In this document: piece by piece, positions 15,186-23,492 of the stretch
How positions within the stretch are numbered: position 1 is the stretch's first letter
How the letters are laid out: every line of letters starts with the position of its first letter
Assembly: GCF_037041345.1 (NCBI RefSeq)
Contig: NZ_CP146287.1
Span: 561,501-625,500 of the forward strand
Length of the DNA stretch: 64,000 nucleotides
From: Abiotrophia defectiva ATCC 49176
GTDB lineage: Bacteria; Bacillota; Bacilli; Lactobacillales; Aerococcaceae
Reading direction: 5' to 3'
Program-made: the position numbers and the translations under genes
Notes under the pieces: generated by a model
What the model was told of the DNA's origin: nothing
What the model saw: only the letters and a program-made list of their open reading frames with translations
The model's database searches: none

Positions 15186-16481
15186 ATGAAATGGTATCAG
15201 CGTGCTTGGGCCTATGTCAGCCGTAAGCGAGTCAGAGTAGGGCTGCTTTTCCTCATCTTATCTCTGATCACGACCGCTGTCTTAGCTGTTTTCGCGATTC
15301 AGATTAGTACCCAACAAGTTCAAGATAAACTTCTGTCCCTCTCCAATGCGGGATTCCAGCTCCAAGGTCAGGGCTTGCAGGCAGGTATGAAAGAGTCGGA
15401 CATCAGTCAAGTGGCTCAAGTAGAAGGGGTAGCAGACGTTCAGTATCAATCAGAAGGGTTGGCCAAGTTTGAGTCCGGCCAAGTCATTCAGGCCCAACAA
15501 GCCGTGCAACGTGACCAAGGCGACGATATCTTTAATCAGCTCTTATCCATTCAAGGTCGCCAAGACAGTCAGACCGATTTAGATTTTGCTAGCGGGGCCT
15601 TGACCCTCAGCCAAGGGCGCCACTTGACGCCAGATGACAAAGACAAGGTCATGGTCCACGAGGCCTTTGCAGAAGCCAACAAGCTCCAGCTAGGCGATAA
15701 GATTAGCCTCAAGGGCACCCAGCTAACAGAAGGTGGGGAAGCCAAGGACGGGGAAGCCAAGGAATTTGAGATTGTCGGGATTTATAGCGGTAAACGCAGT
15801 GAGACCTTCACCGGGCTCAGCTCCGATTTGACCGAAAACCGGCTCTATACCGATTATGCCAGCAGTCAGGCCCTCTACGGGCGGCAAGCAGACGACTATC
15901 AAGTACGTCTGGCTCAGTATCGGGTGAAAAATCCTAAGGAACTAGACCAAGTTATTAGCCGCGTTAAGGCCTTGTCGCTGGATTGGGACCAAACCCAATT
16001 GACAGCCAACAGTCAAGCCTTTGAACAGGTGGCAGCACCTATCGCTAGCTTCAAGTCCCTCATGACCATCATGACCGGCGCGGTCTTATTGGTCAGCGTG
16101 ATTACCCTCTTCCTAGTCTTGCTCTTCTGCTTGCGGGAACGAGTGCATGAATTCGGCATTCTGCTCTCCATTGGGATTTCCAAGGGCCAAATCATTGGCC
16201 AAATCCTGCTAGAGCTCTGGGGCCTATCCATTGGGGCCTGGGCCATCGCAGCCGCAGTAGCTTATCCACTGGCTAACAGTTTCTTCTCCAGCCTCATAGT
16301 CTCCAATGACCTGCCAGACCAGGTCCGCAAACTCTTCGCGGCCGCTGCGCCAACTTGGCAGGCCGGTCTAGTCGCAACAAGTTATGGCGTGGTCCTCATT
16401 ATTATAGTAGTGGCGGTCATGGCTTGTGCCGGCTTAATTCTCACCAAAAAACCTAAGGAAATCCTAGGACAACTCAGTTAA
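15186..16481 (+). CDS. ABC transporter permease, MacB/FtsX type (431 aa)
   Basis: The topology is typical: one N-terminal membrane helix (residues about 19-39), a large extracytoplasmic domain of about 250 residues, then three helices at the C-terminus with the FtsX motif LREIVHEFGIL-like sequence (LRERVHEFGILLSIGISKGQ). ATG 15186 is preceded by AAAGGA at about 10 nt; a GTG at 15177 sits on that site. It is the first gene of a permease-ATPase-permease cluster. Such systems in Firmicutes export or expel peptides or sense envelope stress; the substrate is unknown. Confidence 0.85.
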   Translation: MKWYQRAWAYVSRKRVRVGLLFLILSLITTAVLAVFAIQISTQQVQDKLLSLSNAGFQLQGQGLQAGMKESDISQVAQVEGVADVQYQSEGLAKFESGQVIQAQQAVQRDQGDDIFNQLLSIQGRQDSQTDLDFASGALTLSQGRHLTPDDKDKVMVHEAFAEANKLQLGDKISLKGTQLTEGGEAKDGEAKEFEIVGIYSGKRSETFTGLSSDLTENRLYTDYASSQALYGRQADDYQVRLAQYRVKNPKELDQVISRVKALSLDWDQTQLTANSQAFEQVAAPIASFKSLMTIMTGAVLLVSVITLFLVLLFCLRERVHEFGILLSIGISKGQIIGQILLELWGLSIGAWAIAAAVAYPLANSFFSSLIVSNDLPDQVRKLFAAAAPTWQAGLVATSYGVVLIIIVVAVMACAGLILTKKPKEILGQLS

Positions 16482-16491
16482 GGAAGTGATC

Positions 16492-17145
16492 ATGATGACA
16501 TTATTGAAATTAGACAACATTTACTATCGTTATGAAGGGGCACAAGAGAGTGTCCTCAAGGAATTAGACGCAAAATTTGATGCTGGCACCTTCTATGCCG
16601 TTGTGGGTAAATCTGGGGCTGGTAAGTCGACCTTCTTATCCCTCTTGGCAGGCTTAGATAGCCCAACCAAAGGTAAAGTCCTCTTCCAAGGCAAGGATAT
16701 TGCCCAAGAGTCTTATAGCGCCCACCGCCGCCACAATATTTGCTTGGTCTTCCAAAACTACAACTTGATTGACTACTTGACGCCACTAGAAAATGTGCGC
16801 CTAGCCAATGCGGAAGCTAGCGAAGACTTGCTCTTACAACTAGGCTTGGGCCAAGACTTAATTCATCGTAACGTCCTCAAGTTATCCGGTGGCCAACAAC
16901 AACGGGTGGCCATCGCCCGGGCTTTGGCTAGCGAGGCGCCAATCATCTTAGCTGACGAACCAACCGGTAACTTGGACGAAGGGACCGCCCAAGAAATCAT
17001 CGACATTTTACGTCAAGCTGCCCATGAACGAGGCAAATGTGTCATCGTCGTGACCCACAGCCCACAAGTGGCAGAGGCAGCCGATACGGTTCTAGAACTC
17101 AGTCATGGTAAGCTGAAAGCTGCTAACGGACATAAAGTGAAGTAG
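16492..17145 (+). CDS. ABC transporter ATP-binding protein, MacB/LolD type (217 aa)
   Basis: A complete nucleotide-binding domain: Walker [11 protein letters not shown]-loop [12 protein letters not shown], signature [15 protein letters not shown], Walker [13 protein letters not shown] and the H-loop VTHSPQVAE. The [10 protein letters not shown] form is diagnostic of the MacB/LolD/FtsE branch that pairs with FtsX-like permeases, as found on both sides here. It starts 10 bp after the first permease, with AAGGA before ATG 16492. Confidence 0.92.
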   Translation: MMTLLKLDNIYYRYEGAQESVLKELDAKFDAGTFYAVVGKSGAGKSTFLSLLAGLDSPTKGKVLFQGKDIAQESYSAHRRHNICLVFQNYNLIDYLTPLENVRLANAEASEDLLLQLGLGQDLIHRNVLKLSGGQQQRVAIARALASEAPIILADEPTGNLDEGTAQEIIDILRQAAHERGKCVIVVTHSPQVAEAADTVLELSHGKLKAANGHKVK

Positions 17146-17160
17146 AGAGGGGGAAGCACA

Positions 17161-18540
17161 ATGCGTTTATTGAATAATGCTTGGGCCTATGTCTGGCGTA
17201 AAAAATTTAAGACTCTGATTATCTTCCTCATTCTCTTAGTCATGTCCACTGTTTCCTTAAGTAGTTTGGCTGTTAAGCGGGCAACCGACGTGGCCTCCAA
17301 AGAAACCTTCAAGGGCATCAGCTCTTCCTTCTCGATGGAAATCGATCGCCGTAACAACCAAGGGACCAACCGCGGGAGTGGGAACTTGCGTGGTAAGGAC
17401 ATCGCGGCCATTCAAGGCCTAGATGGCATTAGCCAAGTGGTCAAACGTATGGGGATTGTGGCCGACTTAGTCGACAAGGAACTGGTTTCCCAAGACGGCC
17501 TGCCACGAATTGATGCCGACCGTCAACGTCGCTTCGGTAAGGCAGCCATGTTGACAGGGACCAATGACTCTTCCTTGGACGATCGCTTTAGTGCCGAAAC
17601 CTTCAAGCTAGTTGAAGGCCGTCACATTAAGCCTGAAGACAAGAACGTGGCCATGGTCCACGAAGAATTTGCTAAGAAGAACGGCCTCAAGGTAGGGGAC
17701 ACGCTCAAACTCAAGTCCAACATCTATGATGCCGATAATGAAAAGCAAGCCAACGAAACGACTGAAGTTACGATCGTAGGGACCTTCAGCGGGAAGAACA
17801 AGGGTGGGGTAACGGCCATCCAAGAACTCTACCAAAACAACCTGCTGACCGACTTAGGGACCACTCAAAAGCTCTACGGTTATACCGATGAAACGGCTAT
17901 CTATCAAGATGCTAGCTTCTTCGTCGACGGTAACCATGACTTAGACAAGATTATGTCTGAAGCTAAGAAGTTGTCCATTAACTGGCGGGCATACAGCTTG
18001 GTTAAGAGCAGCCAAAACTTCCCATCCTTGCAAAAATCAATTGGTTTAGTCTATGGCATGACCGACAAGTTACTCTTGGGTAGCCTGATTTTCTCAGGTG
18101 TTGTTCTCATGTTGATCCTCTTCCTCTGGATGAACGGTCGTCGTAAGGAAATGGGGATTCGTCTCTCCCTAGGGATGACCAAGCCACAAATCTTGGCTCA
18201 ATTCCTAGTTGAAGTCCTCATGGTCAGTCTAGCAAGCTTTGTGGGGGCCTTCCTCCTAGGTGGACCTGTCAGCCAATGGGTAGGGAATACCATTCTGGGC
18301 AGCGTCAACCAAAGCATCGGTCAACAATTGGCAGCGGAAGCTAAGAACACCACGCTTGGGGGCGGGGCGGCTATTGATAGCTTCAACAAGACCTTGACCG
18401 AATTATCCGTCCAAGTACAAGCCATGGATATGGTTTGGGTAGTAGCCTTAGGCTTGGTGGTCATCCTGGTAGCTGTACTTCTAGCTTCCATTACCCTCAT
18501 GCGTAAGCAACCTAAATCGCTCTTGGCCGACCATCAATAG
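17161..18540 (+). CDS. ABC transporter permease, MacB/FtsX type (459 aa)
   Basis: The partner permease has an N-terminal helix (residues about 19-39), an extracytoplasmic domain with the motifs EGRHIKPEDKN and VHEEFAKKNGLKVGD shared with the first permease, and three C-terminal helices with NGRRKEMGIRLSLGMTKPQI. The first permease contains the parallel LTPDDKDKVMVHEAFAEANKL, so the two probably arose by duplication and work as a heterodimer. The gene starts 15 bp after the ATPase gene behind GAGAGGGGG. It is the last gene of the operon. Confidence 0.85.
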   Translation: MRLLNNAWAYVWRKKFKTLIIFLILLVMSTVSLSSLAVKRATDVASKETFKGISSSFSMEIDRRNNQGTNRGSGNLRGKDIAAIQGLDGISQVVKRMGIVADLVDKELVSQDGLPRIDADRQRRFGKAAMLTGTNDSSLDDRFSAETFKLVEGRHIKPEDKNVAMVHEEFAKKNGLKVGDTLKLKSNIYDADNEKQANETTEVTIVGTFSGKNKGGVTAIQELYQNNLLTDLGTTQKLYGYTDETAIYQDASFFVDGNHDLDKIMSEAKKLSINWRAYSLVKSSQNFPSLQKSIGLVYGMTDKLLLGSLIFSGVVLMLILFLWMNGRRKEMGIRLSLGMTKPQILAQFLVEVLMVSLASFVGAFLLGGPVSQWVGNTILGSVNQSIGQQLAAEAKNTTLGGGAAIDSFNKTLTELSVQVQAMDMVWVVALGLVVILVAVLLASITLMRKQPKSLLADHQ

Positions 18541-18556
18541 GCCAAAAAATGTGGGT

Positions 18557-18671
18557 GAGTTCTCGTCATCGAGAACTCCTCATAGACCGGCCAAGTCGCC
18601 GTCATTGTCACTTACATACTCTCGTCACTCAGTCCAAGCAATGACGCCTTGACCGGCCTATGAGGGGTTCT
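18557..18671. repeat. Intergenic element with mutually exclusive hairpins
   Basis: In the 311 bp between the permease gene and the response regulator lie a perfect 9-bp hairpin (GAGTTCTCG TCAT CGAGAACTC, 18557-18578) and a long imperfect stem. The long stem pairs 18572-18595 with 18648-18671 over 24 positions with few mismatches, and an inner GTCATTG/CAATGAC pair extends it. The two structures share AGAACTC, so they cannot form together. TATAAT at 18811-18816 is a likely -10 for the regulator. Nothing else is seen in this gap. Confidence 0.6.
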
Positions 18672-18851
18672 AGATACCCCTTTATTCTCCACCTAAGGAC
18701 TTCCATTTGTAGATAATGTTCAGAATTTGGTTCAAGTGTAGGCTAGGAAGTCCATAATATTTTTTACCATGGAAAGTAGGGTTTGCGCAGGCTAATCCTA
18801 CTTTCTGTGGTATAATTGACTTAAGATTTTAATGTGAAAGGAAGTGCGCCC

Positions 18852-19508
18852 ATGAATCTGATGATTGTAGAAGACGAAGCAGCCATCCGCGAAGGAGTCA
18901 GCGAATTTCTCCGCAGTCAAGGCTACTTTGTTTGGGAGGCGGCTGATGGCCAAGAAGCCCTGGACCTCTTTGGGGAGGTATCTGTGGATTTGGTCCTCTT
19001 AGATATTATGATGCCTAAGAAAAATGGCTTTGAAGTCTTAGCAGAAATCCGTAAAACCAGTACAGTGCCAGTCCTCATGTTGACAGCGGTAGCTGATGAA
19101 GAAGCCCAAATTAAGACCTTCGACTTGCTGGTGGATGGCTATATTCAGAAGCCTTTCTCCCTGGTCCTACTGGCTAAGCGCATTGAAGCCTTGCTTAAGC
19201 GCCATTACGGCGAGTTTGACATCTGGGAATACAAGGACAGCAAGGTCAACTTCTCCAGCTATGAAGCGACTTATAAGGGGGAAGTGGCGGACACCAAACC
19301 TAAGGAATTGGCAGTTCTCAAGCTCTTGCTGGACCACCAAGGCCAAGTCCTCAGTCGGGCGCAAATTCTCGACCATGTCTGGGCCAATCAGGATGATCCA
19401 CCCTTTGACCGGGTAGTGGACGTCTATATCAAGCAATTGCGCAAAAACTTAGGATTGGATTGTATTGTCACGGTCAAAAATGTGGGCTATAAATTGGAGC
19501 TAAAATGA
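18852..19508 (+). CDS. OmpR/PhoB family response regulator (218 aa)
   Basis: The receiver domain has the phospho-acceptor D51 in LVLLDIMMPKKNG, the acidic pair EDE near the start and the conserved lysine in YIQKPFS. The C-terminal half is a winged helix (KELAVLKLLLDHQGQVLSR, then VDVYIKQLRKNLG). The usual GADDY before the lysine is changed to LVDGY, a small deviation. ATG 18852 follows AAAGGA. It overlaps the histidine kinase gene by 4 bp (ATGA). The system follows the MacB-type ABC cluster and may control it, as is common in Firmicutes. Confidence 0.9.
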   Translation: MNLMIVEDEAAIREGVSEFLRSQGYFVWEAADGQEALDLFGEVSVDLVLLDIMMPKKNGFEVLAEIRKTSTVPVLMLTAVADEEAQIKTFDLLVDGYIQKPFSLVLLAKRIEALLKRHYGEFDIWEYKDSKVNFSSYEATYKGEVADTKPKELAVLKLLLDHQGQVLSRAQILDHVWANQDDPPFDRVVDVYIKQLRKNLGLDCIVTVKNVGYKLELK

Positions 19509-20839
19509 AACGACTAAGTTTATTTCCGAAAATTTTTATCTGGACCATCTCCATCTTGCTAGCCTTGGTAGCAGTGGCCCATCTCTCCATTTATTTGGTC
19601 TTTCCCCATTTCTATCTCAATGATCGCCAGACCGACTTGAGCCACAAGGCCGATGCCATGGTCCAAAACCTGGCCGAAGTCGATGAAGAAGAAGTGGAGA
19701 CAGCCCTGGAAGTCTATGCTAAGAACGAGGGCATTACGGCCTTTATGCAGCCCCAAGGTTCTAGCTATACCAAGACACTAGGCCGCAATCTCAACTATAA
19801 TCAGGACAGTGACCAGAACTCGGTCATTATCGAAGAGCGGGAAGTGGTGACGCGGGATAAGAAACGCCTGCTAGTTCAGTTTGTTGCCACTACCGAAGTA
19901 GTCCGCCAGGCCACGCGGGTGACCCTGACCTTACTGCCTATGTCCCTAGGGGGCTCGGTGGCTTTGGCAGTGTTGGTAGCCTATGTCTACGCCCGCAGCC
20001 TGTCCCGGCCTCTCAGCCGCATGGCGGTCATGACCGGGCGCATGAAGCAGTTGGATCGGACGGCTTTCTTTGCTAATATCCGCCAGGATGAGCTGGGCAT
20101 GATGGAGCGACAAATCAACGAGCTCTATGGCCATCTCTTAGCAGTTATTGATGAATTGGAAGAGAAGAACCAGCGCATGGTGGAGTTAGAGAAGCTCAAG
20201 GTCGACTTCCTGCGCAGTGCTTCCCATGAACTTAAGACCCCCTTGGCGGGTCTGCGCATTATGCTAGAAAATATGCGCTGGAAGGTAGGCAAGTATGCCG
20301 ACCGGGATACCTATTTAGATGAGGCCATGCTCAAGGTCGACCAATTATCTGGCCTAGTCAAGGAAATTCTGGAACTCTCCAAACTGCAAGAATGGCAGGC
20401 CGAGACAGGACCACTGGATGTGGCGGCCATTGTGCCTCAGGTGCTGGCTGACTATGAAGTCCTGGCTCAGGCTCAGCACTTGCAGATTGACTATCAACTC
20501 GACCAGGCCACCCTGGCTATGAGTGAGTCAGCCTTCCGCAAGGTCTTCTCCAACCTCATGAGCAATGCGGTCCGCTACTCCACACCCGGCGGCACCATCC
20601 GTATCTATCGTGAGGGGCAGAAGCTAAGAATTGAGAATCCTTGCCAGCCTATGTCTGACCAAGCCCTTCAGTCAGCCTATGACATTTTCAGTCACCAGGA
20701 CAGCGACCAGCAGGGCAATAAGGGGACCGGCTTGGGTCTCTATATGGTTCATAACCTGCTGGAAAACTACCACATTGTCCATGACTTCTATGCTATTGAA
20801 GGCGGCATGCGCTTTGAACTGGAAGTGCTGGAGGATTAG
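19505..20839 (+). CDS. Sensor histidine kinase (444 aa)
   Basis: Two membrane helices (about 10-33 and 147-170) bracket an extracytoplasmic sensor of roughly 110 residues. A HAMP-like linker follows, then the HisKA box ASHELKTPLAGLR with phospho-histidine H241 and a HATPase domain with N box NLMSNAVRYS and G box KGTGLGLYMV. Size and order are those of a normal transmembrane kinase for an OmpR-type regulator. It is translationally coupled to the regulator before it. The ligand is unknown. Confidence 0.9.
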   Translation: MKRLSLFPKIFIWTISILLALVAVAHLSIYLVFPHFYLNDRQTDLSHKADAMVQNLAEVDEEEVETALEVYAKNEGITAFMQPQGSSYTKTLGRNLNYNQDSDQNSVIIEEREVVTRDKKRLLVQFVATTEVVRQATRVTLTLLPMSLGGSVALAVLVAYVYARSLSRPLSRMAVMTGRMKQLDRTAFFANIRQDELGMMERQINELYGHLLAVIDELEEKNQRMVELEKLKVDFLRSASHELKTPLAGLRIMLENMRWKVGKYADRDTYLDEAMLKVDQLSGLVKEILELSKLQEWQAETGPLDVAAIVPQVLADYEVLAQAQHLQIDYQLDQATLAMSESAFRKVFSNLMSNAVRYSTPGGTIRIYREGQKLRIENPCQPMSDQALQSAYDIFSHQDSDQQGNKGTGLGLYMVHNLLENYHIVHDFYAIEGGMRFELEVLED

Positions 20840-20844
20840 AAGAG

Positions 20845-20868
20845 AAAAGCGCCTTAGGGCGCTTTTTT
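20845..20868 (+). terminator. Terminator after the two-component operon
   Basis: AAAGCGCC TTAG GGCGCTTTTTT. Confidence 0.85.
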
Positions 20869-20932
20869 GAATGGGAGAGTGACTTATGCTATAATTGGGT
20901 CAAAGCAATAGTGTAGTAAAGGAGCCTAGACC

Positions 20933-21385
20933 ATGTGTTTAATTTGTCAACGAATCGAGATGATTAAGGAAGGCAGCAATCCTTACCTAGTCAAGGAACT
21001 GTCCACTGGCTATGTGGTCTTGGGTGACCACCAATACTTCAAGGGCTACACGCTCTTCCTAGCCAAGCAGCATGTGCGAGAGCTTCATGACTTAGACCCT
21101 GAGACTAGGTTAGCCTTCCTGGCTGAAATGAGTCAGGTCCAAGAAGCGGTGGCCAAGGCCTTTGGGGCAGAGAAGATGAATGTCGAATTGCTAGGCAATG
21201 GCGATGCTCACCTACACTGGCATCTATTTCCACGTCGCGCCGGCGATATGGGGACCTACGGCCACCAGGGGCGCGGGCCCGTCTGGTGGGTGCCCTTTGA
21301 GGAAATGACGGATGAGGCAGTGCGACTGCAGGAGCCCGAGCTATCCCAGATGCGGCAAATGCTGCTAGAGTCCTTAGAAGGGTAG
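20933..21385 (+). CDS. HIT family protein (150 aa)
   Basis: Histidine-triad nucleotide-binding superfamily hydrolase. The C-terminal signature HLHWHLFPRR holds H93, H95 and H97; the N-terminal CLICQRI looks like the start of HIT proteins with a Cys-x-x-Cys pair. GYTLFLAKQHVRELHDL is the usual strand before the helix. These enzymes act on nucleoside phosphoramidates or dinucleotide polyphosphates. TATAAT at 20890-20895 and AAAGGAG before the ATG give a monocistronic unit. Confidence 0.88.
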   Translation: MCLICQRIEMIKEGSNPYLVKELSTGYVVLGDHQYFKGYTLFLAKQHVRELHDLDPETRLAFLAEMSQVQEAVAKAFGAEKMNVELLGNGDAHLHWHLFPRRAGDMGTYGHQGRGPVWWVPFEEMTDEAVRLQEPELSQMRQMLLESLEG

Positions 21386-21388
21386 ACG

Positions 21389-21427
21389 AAAAAATACAGG
21401 CATCATGACAGAGATGCCTGTATTTTT
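21389..21427 (+). terminator. Terminator after HIT gene
   Basis: AAAATACAGGCATC/GATGCCTGTATTTTT, 14-bp stem. Confidence 0.88.
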
Positions 21428-21553
21428 GATTTTATGGGGTTAATTGGTCAATCATCTTGGCCAGAAAGAGGGCTCGAAAGCCTACAAATCTTGAATTGAA
21501 ATCCTAAAAATGCTATATTGAGACTATCCAAAATTAAAGGATTGGATCCAACT

Positions 21554-21949
21554 ATGGCAACACGGACAGTACTCTCTCGTGACGCGGCGCGTAACCTACG
21601 TGAGGGAGTCTATACAGATGGCGAGTTACAAGGTGTGATTCTAGAATTAGCAGAGGTGCAGGCGCGCCTAGACAAGAACTTCAAGTGGGTCATTATTATT
21701 CTGGCGGTCCTGTTTGCAGCGGCAGGGGTTTTATACTTTAGCAAGCCAGGTGTCGAATTTTGGTCTGTCCTCTCATCACTTGGTGGCTTGGCCGGTGCAC
21801 TGCTTATTGCCCTCTTCTACATTCATTTCCGTTATACGACGCCGGTCAAACGGGCTTTCCTGCGTAACTTGCGCAAGGGCTATCCGGATCAATATGACTA
21901 CTATGCTTCTCTCTTCCATAGCTATGTGGAAGAGGCTAAACAGAATTAA
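21554..21949 (+). CDS. Small membrane protein of unknown function (131 aa)
   Basis: Two membrane helices (about residues 45-62 and 73-94) lie between a charged N-terminal region (VLSRDAARNLREGVY) and a basic then acidic C-terminal tail. No family is recognised. The open frame extends upstream to a TTG at 21518, but TATATT there looks like a -10. ATG 21554 has AAAGGA 12 nt upstream, so this start is the better but not certain choice. It stands alone between two terminators. Confidence 0.6.
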   Translation: MATRTVLSRDAARNLREGVYTDGELQGVILELAEVQARLDKNFKWVIIILAVLFAAAGVLYFSKPGVEFWSVLSSLGGLAGALLIALFYIHFRYTTPVKRAFLRNLRKGYPDQYDYYASLFHSYVEEAKQN

Positions 21950-21958
21950 GAGACTAAG

Positions 21959-21985
21959 GGCTGGAATTCAAATTCCAGCCCTTTT
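21959..21985 (+). terminator. Terminator
   Basis: GGGCTGGAATT CA AATTCCAGCCC TTTT, perfect 11-bp stem. Confidence 0.85.
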
Positions 21986-22012
21986 GATGTGTATTACAAA
22001 CGAAAAAGCAGT

Positions 22013-22474
22013 TCACTCGCTATATTTGAACTCCGTTCTTTTTTCTTCAAAAAATACCTTGCACTTCTTCACTTCTTCATCATAAGCAGCAAAGAGTTCC
22101 TCTATTTCCCAATCACTATAACTATAGTTTGATTTGTTGCTTAGATTTGCGAGTAGGTTCATTAATGAAAAAATCTTCTCCACTCTGGCAATTGATAGCT
22201 TCTTAAAAGATACTTCCTTACTGTTATTTGTGTCAGAATTGGAATACTTGAATTCCTGTTTTAGATTAGCTGCTTTTATAGTAAAAGGACTAGTAAACAG
22301 TTCCTTTATTTCTTCGCCTTTTTGTTCTAATGCGCCAAAAAGTTCTTCAATATCTGATTTTGAAAAACTGTATTTTGATTTATCGCTTTGATTTCTCAGT
22401 ATATTTAATATTGAAAAGACCTTTGTCATTCGAGCTGCAGACAATCTTCTAAATTTATCATTTCTAGTTTCCAT
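22013..22474 (-). CDS. Unknown protein with two copies of a ~55-residue helical module (153 aa)
   Basis: The protein is an internal duplication. The first module (residues about 8-60) reads FRRLSAARMTKVFSILNIL followed by YSFSKSDIEELFGAL. The second (about 92-145) reads FKKLSIARVEKIFSLMNLL followed by YSYSDWEIEELFAAY. Each module predicts two or three helices and ends in a charged helix. No known family is recognised. ATG 22474 has GGAGG 5 nt upstream. The gene is AT-rich and divergent from the tandem small genes at 22641-23361, which share a dyad-containing intergenic region of 166 bp; a regulatory link is inferred only from position. Confidence 0.55.
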   Translation of the reverse strand: METRNDKFRRLSAARMTKVFSILNILRNQSDKSKYSFSKSDIEELFGALEQKGEEIKELFTSPFTIKAANLKQEFKYSNSDTNNSKEVSFKKLSIARVEKIFSLMNLLANLSNKSNYSYSDWEIEELFAAYDEEVKKCKVFFEEKRTEFKYSE

Positions 22475-22557
22475 AAATCCTCCGGGCATTCTTGTCCATT
22501 TCTCTTTATTATATTTTATATCATAGAGAGATATTTTTCAAATATTGCATTTAACTG

Positions 22558-22586
22558 TTGACCTGTATATTTATAGGTAGTATAAT
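22558..22586 (+). promoter_or_regulatory. Promoter of the tandem small-gene locus
   Basis: TTGACC, 17-nt spacer, TATAAT. A 38-bp dyad starts right after it. Confidence 0.7.
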
Positions 22587-22587
22587 A

Positions 22588-22625
22588 TGCAATATAGGAG
22601 AATATTCTCCGTATATAATATTGCA
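22588..22625. promoter_or_regulatory. Operator-like dyad
   Basis: Outer arms TGCAATAT (22588-22595) and ATATTGCA (22618-22625) enclose a perfect 14-bp palindrome GGAGAATATTCTCC (22597-22610). It lies at the start point of the promoter before it. Parts of the palindrome are kept upstream of the second and third gene copies, for example GGAGAATATATCC. Confidence 0.65.
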
Positions 22626-22640
22626 TAAGGAGGTGATGTT

Positions 22641-22793
22641 ATGTACAATGAATTTTTAAATTTTCTTAGTGTAGCGACAGGCGAACAACGCAAAGCTTTT
22701 CGGAGAAAAGCTAACCAAGTAACAGGAAATGTGACAATCGACGAAGATGTCACACCTATTATAGAAGCCCTGAAAAAAATACTTAGAACTTAA
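22641..22793 (+). CDS. Tandem small gene, copy 1 (truncated, 50 aa)
   Basis: The ORF has AAGGAGGTGATG before the ATG. It encodes MYNEFLNFLSVATGEQRKAF, then RRKANQVTGNVTIDEDVTPI and a short helix. It is a shortened and diverged copy of the 93-residue protein at 23080. The sequence after residue 40 has drifted (ALKKILRT), and the C-terminal about 40 residues are absent. Whether the short product is used is unknown; the strong ribosome binding site and intact reading frame argue that it could be. Confidence 0.5.
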   Translation: MYNEFLNFLSVATGEQRKAFRRKANQVTGNVTIDEDVTPIIEALKKILRT

Positions 22794-22860
22794 GACAGCC
22801 TAAAGAGTTTATACACGGAGAATATATCCTATATATAATATTTTATGAGGAGGAGATTTT

Positions 22861-23037
22861 ATGTACAATGAACTTGTTAATTTTCTTAGTGTAGCGACAG
22901 TCGCACAACGCAAAGCTTTTCGGAGAAAAACTAACCAAGTAACAGGAGATGTGACAATCGACGAAGATGTCGAGTCTATTATAGAAGCCCTGATAAAATA
23001 CGTAGGACTTAAGACAGTCCAAAGAGTTTATGCATGA
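22861..23037 (+). CDS. Tandem small gene, copy 2 (truncated, 58 aa)
   Basis: Almost identical to the first 57 residues of the third copy (FLSVATVAQRKAFRRKTNQV, then ALIKYVGLKTVQRVYA), then cut by a TGA where the upstream region of the next copy begins. The junction sequence TTTATGCA joins GAAGAATATATCC, the start of the next repeat unit. GAGGAGG precedes the ATG. It is clearly the result of a tandem duplication whose right end fell inside the gene. Confidence 0.55.
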   Translation: MYNELVNFLSVATVAQRKAFRRKTNQVTGDVTIDEDVESIIEALIKYVGLKTVQRVYA

Positions 23038-23079
23038 AGAATATATCCTATATATAGTATTCTATAAGGAGGTGATACT

Positions 23080-23361
23080 ATGCACAATGACCTTGTTTAT
23101 TTTCTTAGTATAGCGACAGTCGCACAACGCAAAGCTTTTCGGAGAAAAACTAACCAAGTAACAGGAGATGTGACAATCGACGAAGATGTCGAGTCTATTA
23201 TAGAAGCCCTGATAAAATACGTAGGACTTAAGACAGTCCAAAGAGTTTATGCACGGAGACTTGCATACGCTTCTAAACTACGCCATTATAAAGATGGTAC
23301 AACAATGATGGAAGATATTTTAGCTGGCAAGACAAATCGTCCAGCTAGTGACTATATCTAA
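23080..23361 (+). CDS. Tandem small gene, copy 3, full length (93 aa), unknown function
   Basis: The only complete copy. It reads FLSIATVAQRKAFRRKTNQV, an acidic TIDEDVESII segment, ALIKYVGLKTVQRVYARRL, and a C-terminal SKLRHYKDGTTMMEDILAGK before the end PASDYI. It is small, basic in the first third and helical, so a nucleic-acid or partner-binding role is conceivable, but no family is recognised. AAGGAGGTGATACT precedes the ATG and a good terminator follows. AT-rich composition and the repeat structure set it apart from its neighbours. Confidence 0.6.
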   Translation: MHNDLVYFLSIATVAQRKAFRRKTNQVTGDVTIDEDVESIIEALIKYVGLKTVQRVYARRLAYASKLRHYKDGTTMMEDILAGKTNRPASDYI

Positions 23362-23362
23362 G

Positions 23363-23390
23363 TAAGAGGGAGGTATCCACCTCCCTCTTA
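23363..23390 (+). terminator. Terminator after small-gene locus
   Basis: TAAGAGGGAGGT ATCC ACCTCCCTCTTA, perfect 12-bp stem followed by TCTTT. Confidence 0.85.
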
Positions 23391-23492
23391 TCTTTAATGG
23401 ACTTCAAAGAGATTCGGTAGTTATGATAATACCTATCTAGGTATCATAGATGATAGGGGATGACCTTTATGCCTTAGTACTAGGTTAGTAGA

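Larger units (their letters stand above)
22598..23260 (+). repeat. Three tandem ~220-bp repeat units
   Basis: Each unit holds a GGAGAATAT(A/T)... leader, a TATATAATATT-like AT box, a GGAGG site and the 5' part of the same small gene. The ATGs at 22641, 22861 and 23080 are spaced 220 and 219 bp. Units 2 and 3 are nearly identical and unit 1 is more diverged, so the duplication happened at least twice. CGGAGA inside the full-length gene (23254-23259) matches the GGAGA at the unit start, a plausible microhomology. Confidence 0.8.
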
